DNA of 64,000 nucleotides from Leptothoe kymatousa TAU-MAC 1615 (GTDB taxonomy: Bacteria; Cyanobacteriota; Cyanobacteriia; Phormidesmidales; Phormidesmidaceae): NCBI RefSeq assembly GCF_018739865.1, contig NZ_JADOER010000004.1:437067-501066 (forward strand), in the 5' to 3' direction. Every line of letters begins with the position of its first letter. The stretch's first letter is position 1. Below, one piece after another: positions 61,480-64,000 of the stretch. The notes beneath the pieces were generated by a model, which saw only the letters and a list, made by a program, of their open reading frames with translations, was not told the origin of the DNA and did no database searches. The position numbers and the translations under genes are program-made.

Positions 61480-62334
61480 TTAAGCAGACTTGCGCTGCCT
61501 ACGGGCTGCCAACCACTGTTGGAACACCAACCCAAAGAAGGGCATATCTTCAATTAGATAGCGACGCCATAGACGCTTGGGTTCAGACATTGTGCGATAG
61601 AGCCACTCTAGGCCCAAATCAGTAACAAATTGAGGAGAACGGGGCTTATGACCGGCCTCAAAATCAATGGCTGCACCAACCGCCAAAAATGTCTTAATGC
61701 TGGGCAACTGGTCTCTGTGCTTGACAATCCACTTTTCCTGTTTGGGCGCGCCTACACCCACCACCAACACATTGGCCTCGGACTCACTAATCAGTTTAAT
61801 GATGGCATCGCATTCCTCGGTGCTCTTCTCAAAGCCAAAGGAGGGAGAGTGCGCGTCGACAATAATCTCACGGCCAATGCTGGCATTGATTCGCTGTTGC
61901 GCTAGCTTGGCCACACCGGGCGCTGCCCCTAGCATGAAAATCTTTACGTCAGGGTTATTTTTGTTGTGCTCACAGAACCAAGGCAACAAGTCAGAGCCTG
62001 AAATCTTATCCTTAATCGGTGTGCCCAAAAACTTGGCCGCGTACATCAAAATTTTGCTATCACACACACGAAAGTCTGCAGCAGAGTATACCTCTTTAAA
62101 TTCCTGGTCATGCTGCAGTTTCATCAAATGGTCCACATTGGGCGTAACTACGACACCACCCTCAGCGTCTAAATGAGCTAACAGCTCATCCTTAGAAAGA
62201 TTGTCAATCTCCACATCCAAAATATTGACCGTCTCCACCTTGTTAGCTTTATCAGCCGCTAACACTGATGACGTAGTGTAGGAATCTTCAACGTTATTAG
62301 GATCTGAAGAGATGACCGAGCCTTGGTACTGCAT
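61480..62334 (-). CDS. WecG/TagA/CpsF-family glycosyltransferase
   Basis: 284 residues, GT26 family, transferring an N-acetylaminosugar to a polyprenyl-linked intermediate. Motifs: VVTPNVDHLMKLQHDQEFKE, LPWFCEHNKN, IFMLGAAPGVAKLAQQRI, and VLVVGVGAPKQEKWIVKHRD. The C-terminus EWLYRTMSEPKRLWRRYLIE is the family's membrane-binding tail. The N-terminal 30 residues are variable and the start could lie later. A role in exopolysaccharide or O-antigen synthesis fits the family. Confidence 0.93.
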   Translation of the reverse strand: MQYQGSVISSDPNNVEDSYTTSSVLAADKANKVETVNILDVEIDNLSKDELLAHLDAEGGVVVTPNVDHLMKLQHDQEFKEVYSAADFRVCDSKILMYAAKFLGTPIKDKISGSDLLPWFCEHNKNNPDVKIFMLGAAPGVAKLAQQRINASIGREIIVDAHSPSFGFEKSTEECDAIIKLISESEANVLVVGVGAPKQEKWIVKHRDQLPSIKTFLAVGAAIDFEAGHKPRSPQFVTDLGLEWLYRTMSEPKRLWRRYLIEDMPFFGLVFQQWLAARRQRKSA

Positions 62335-63349
62335 GATTTCCAGAGGTTACCTTACTAATTAATACAAAAATTAAAACTGAGGTTGAATGACAAAAAAGCT
62401 GCTTTTGGCTCACACAAACAGCAAGCCCCACTTGCCAACCTTCAGGGTCTATAGGTGGATGAGACGACAATCTAAGCGGTTATCTCAATAGCGTTATACG
62501 ACACTTTCCCTTCCACTCCACCCATTAACCCCCACTCATCGAATAAACTTAATCAGACAATAAAGAAGCGATGAGACAGCACCCTACCTAATTCCTAAAT
62601 GCACAATTACAGTTAGTCCCCGAGCATTGCCAGATATAACTTTCAGCCCGATGTCTTGCACGTTTTAGGTCGCATCGAACAGTTTAGATGTACGAACATC
62701 ATGCCGATAGCTAACCCGTTGATTCCTTAGACTCAGTGTTATCACGAATAGTTTCCAGAAACAAGCCAACAAAAATCGGTGATATATCTATTGCCATAAA
62801 AGGCCTTTTGTGAGTAACGGCCGATAAGGAAGGCCTGTTCGGTGGCTGTATGATTTTTTACAGACAAGTGAAGTTGATGCGTCTGAATTAGCCCTTGATT
62901 GGCGTCCTTATGCCTTCACCATCAGCCTTTAAATAAGTTGGCGTCTTTTTTGTAAGTCTTTCATTGCAATGGGTTTGGCTATTTTAAAGTCGTCTGTTTT
63001 TGTGGGAGAAATTAGCGATGGCCTCGGGGTGATTAGTCTGCATACTGAGTTAAATAAGTGTGTGCGTTGTTCGGTATGGGACTTCATATCAGAAAAAACT
63101 GTTCAAAAAATGGGTTGCAGGGTGGATGATGTGCCTAATAAAGGAGATTGATAACTCACGCTTTAAAGCTGAATTAGGTGAAAAACTCAACCCATCATTT
63201 CAGAGATATCATCGATGCTTTAAGGTCTCCTCATGGAGCTACATCATTCCTTTACGAAAAGCCTAGGGCGGATTCTCAACGTCAACCGGCAACAGAGTGG
63301 TCTGGTTCTCTGTTCAAGGGGGCACGGCTGTAAAGGGTATTTTGTGCAA
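62335..63349. other. Long intergenic region, about 1 kb
   Basis: Short ORFs only (for example 62969-63151), with no recognisable features. No strong hairpins or repeats were noticed. The transferase promoter should lie near 62335-62500. Confidence 0.4.
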
Positions 63350-64000
63350 TTAATGTTCGCTCATAACATCTTGGGGCTGGCGGTGCAATGCAGCCTCACG
63401 TTCAGTGAAGAGCAGTAATCGCTTGGGGGCTAGGTGAACCAGCCAGGGAGCAGGTTGCGGCTTGATCAATTGCCATTGGGATTCGGTAACGTGTGCTTGC
63501 AGGTGATAGTCCTGGTCGTGGGTGGGTGGGGTATGCAGCTTTAGGTATAGGGTCATGGTGTGGGGCAGGGTGCTGGTGGCCGTTAGCCAACAGGGAAACG
63601 TATTGATGTTGGGGCCTGTTGTTGGATCTGGGGTTGATGTGAGTATTTCAATGTGATGGCTACGGATGCCTATGGCTTGCAGGTTTGATGGTGGGGGTGT
63701 CTGCGTTTGTAAATGACACTGCCAGTGATGGGCGTTGACTGAGCGATGGTTGAGGGCCATTGCGGGGGAAAGATTTTTGCAGCCGGTTAACTGGGCAACC
63801 CGTGGGGTGCTGGGATGCTCAAAAATATGCTGTTTGGGGCCGTGGGCTATGGTGCTGCCCTGATCTAACACCAGGAGGCGATCGCAAATTCGGTAGGCTT
63901 CGTCTAAATTGTGGGTAACCAGTAGGGTAATGCCTGGAAAGGTTTGGAGTTGCTGGGTTAGCTGTTGTTCTATGTGATCTCGTAGGTGGGTATCGAGGGC
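63350..64000 (-). CDS. Molybdate/sulfate-type ABC transporter ATPase (ModC-like), 5' end outside window
   Basis: The C-terminal 216 codons of an ABC ATPase. The right edge cuts it inside the nucleotide-binding domain just after Walker B: ALDTHLRDHIEQQL is followed by the H-loop VTHNLDEAYRICDRLLVLDQ. The rest (about 150 residues) is the regulatory domain, starting VAQLTGCKNLSPA, typical of ModC/CysA-type importers. The C-terminal barrel likely binds or senses the oxyanion. Specificity for molybdate rather than sulfate is a guess. Confidence 0.82.
   Translation of the reverse strand, partial: ALDTHLRDHIEQQLTQQLQTFPGITLLVTHNLDEAYRICDRLLVLDQGSTIAHGPKQHIFEHPSTPRVAQLTGCKNLSPAMALNHRSVNAHHWQCHLQTQTPPPSNLQAIGIRSHHIEILTSTPDPTTGPNINTFPCWLTATSTLPHTMTLYLKLHTPPTHDQDYHLQAHVTESQWQLIKPQPAPWLVHLAPKRLLLFTEREAALHRQPQDVMSEH

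Noticed and set aside
62969..63418. Small ORFs in the 1-kb intergenic region near the right edge
   Set aside because: They are short and overlapping in several frames without motifs or ribosome sites.

Overview
This window looks like chromosomal DNA from a cyanobacterium. It holds genes for phycobilin synthesis (heme oxygenase and PcyA, with HemB upstream in the tetrapyrrole pathway), a b6f cofactor-assembly factor, a LabA-type NYN protein and the 6S RNA gene next to purK. The octamer GCGATCGC (HIP1), a cyanobacterial hallmark, recurs about 25 times. No phage, plasmid, CRISPR or intact insertion sequence was seen, so most of the window is ordinary housekeeping chromosome. The genus cannot be fixed from sequence alone.

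Layout. 1-5.3 kb: an FHA-domain class A PBP (cut by the left edge), a GT4 glycosyltransferase, lspA and bioY. 5.7-12.6 kb: hemB, an InrS/CsoR-like metal sensor, heme oxygenase, a bitopic FtsL-like protein with ftsI (PBP2), gmk and pcyA. 13-21.3 kb: a TPR protein, a small beta-rich protein, a LapA-type protein with a degenerate GGDEF-like domain, a non-canonical phosphoribulokinase paralogue, a class III adenylate cyclase and ilvD. 21.3-26.1 kb: two Uma2 nuclease-like genes around a small hypothetical gene, pgk, a Usp protein and rbgA. 26.4-32.9 kb: a probable glycan assembly/export locus (GT4, ABC exporter, three further glycosyltransferase-like genes). 33-43.3 kb: a membrane-anchored amidase, MotA/TolQ/ExbB, LabA-like NYN, LptC, DacB, a complex C assembly factor, YciI, GT2, DUF4346, a GNAT-like protein and a RibD-C reductase. 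43.7-52.4 kb: a Cache-like histidine kinase, a Gfo/Idh oxidoreductase, rnc, rnpB, a STAS protein, a ZIP transporter, a Rof-like protein, cupin, PhyH, flavin reductase and MIF. 52.4-53.5 kb: a gene-poor segment with three regularly built hairpin units that look like tandem small-RNA genes. 53.5-64 kb: U32 peptidase, a CHAT protease-like protein, 6S RNA, purK, an XdhC-like fragment, a WecG/TagA/CpsF transferase and a ModC-like ATPase (cut by the right edge).

Themes. Envelope biogenesis dominates: PBP1A, PBP2, the FtsL candidate, DacB, amidase, LspA, LptC and many glycosyltransferases. Bilin synthesis is split over about 7 kb (hemB, ho1, pcyA). Three RNA-related genes lie near each other or near purK: rnpB sits just upstream of rnc on the same strand, and 6S RNA follows purK.

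The most notable unexplained signals are these: the three-unit small-RNA-like array at 52.47-53.30 kb, where a promoter-like block and a terminator hairpin keep a 106-107 nt spacing; an ABC exporter whose tail resembles a histidine-kinase dimerisation domain with the phospho-accepting His replaced by Tyr; a LapA-GGDEF-like fusion; a likely FtsL; and two independent short tandem palindromic repeats with compensatory changes.
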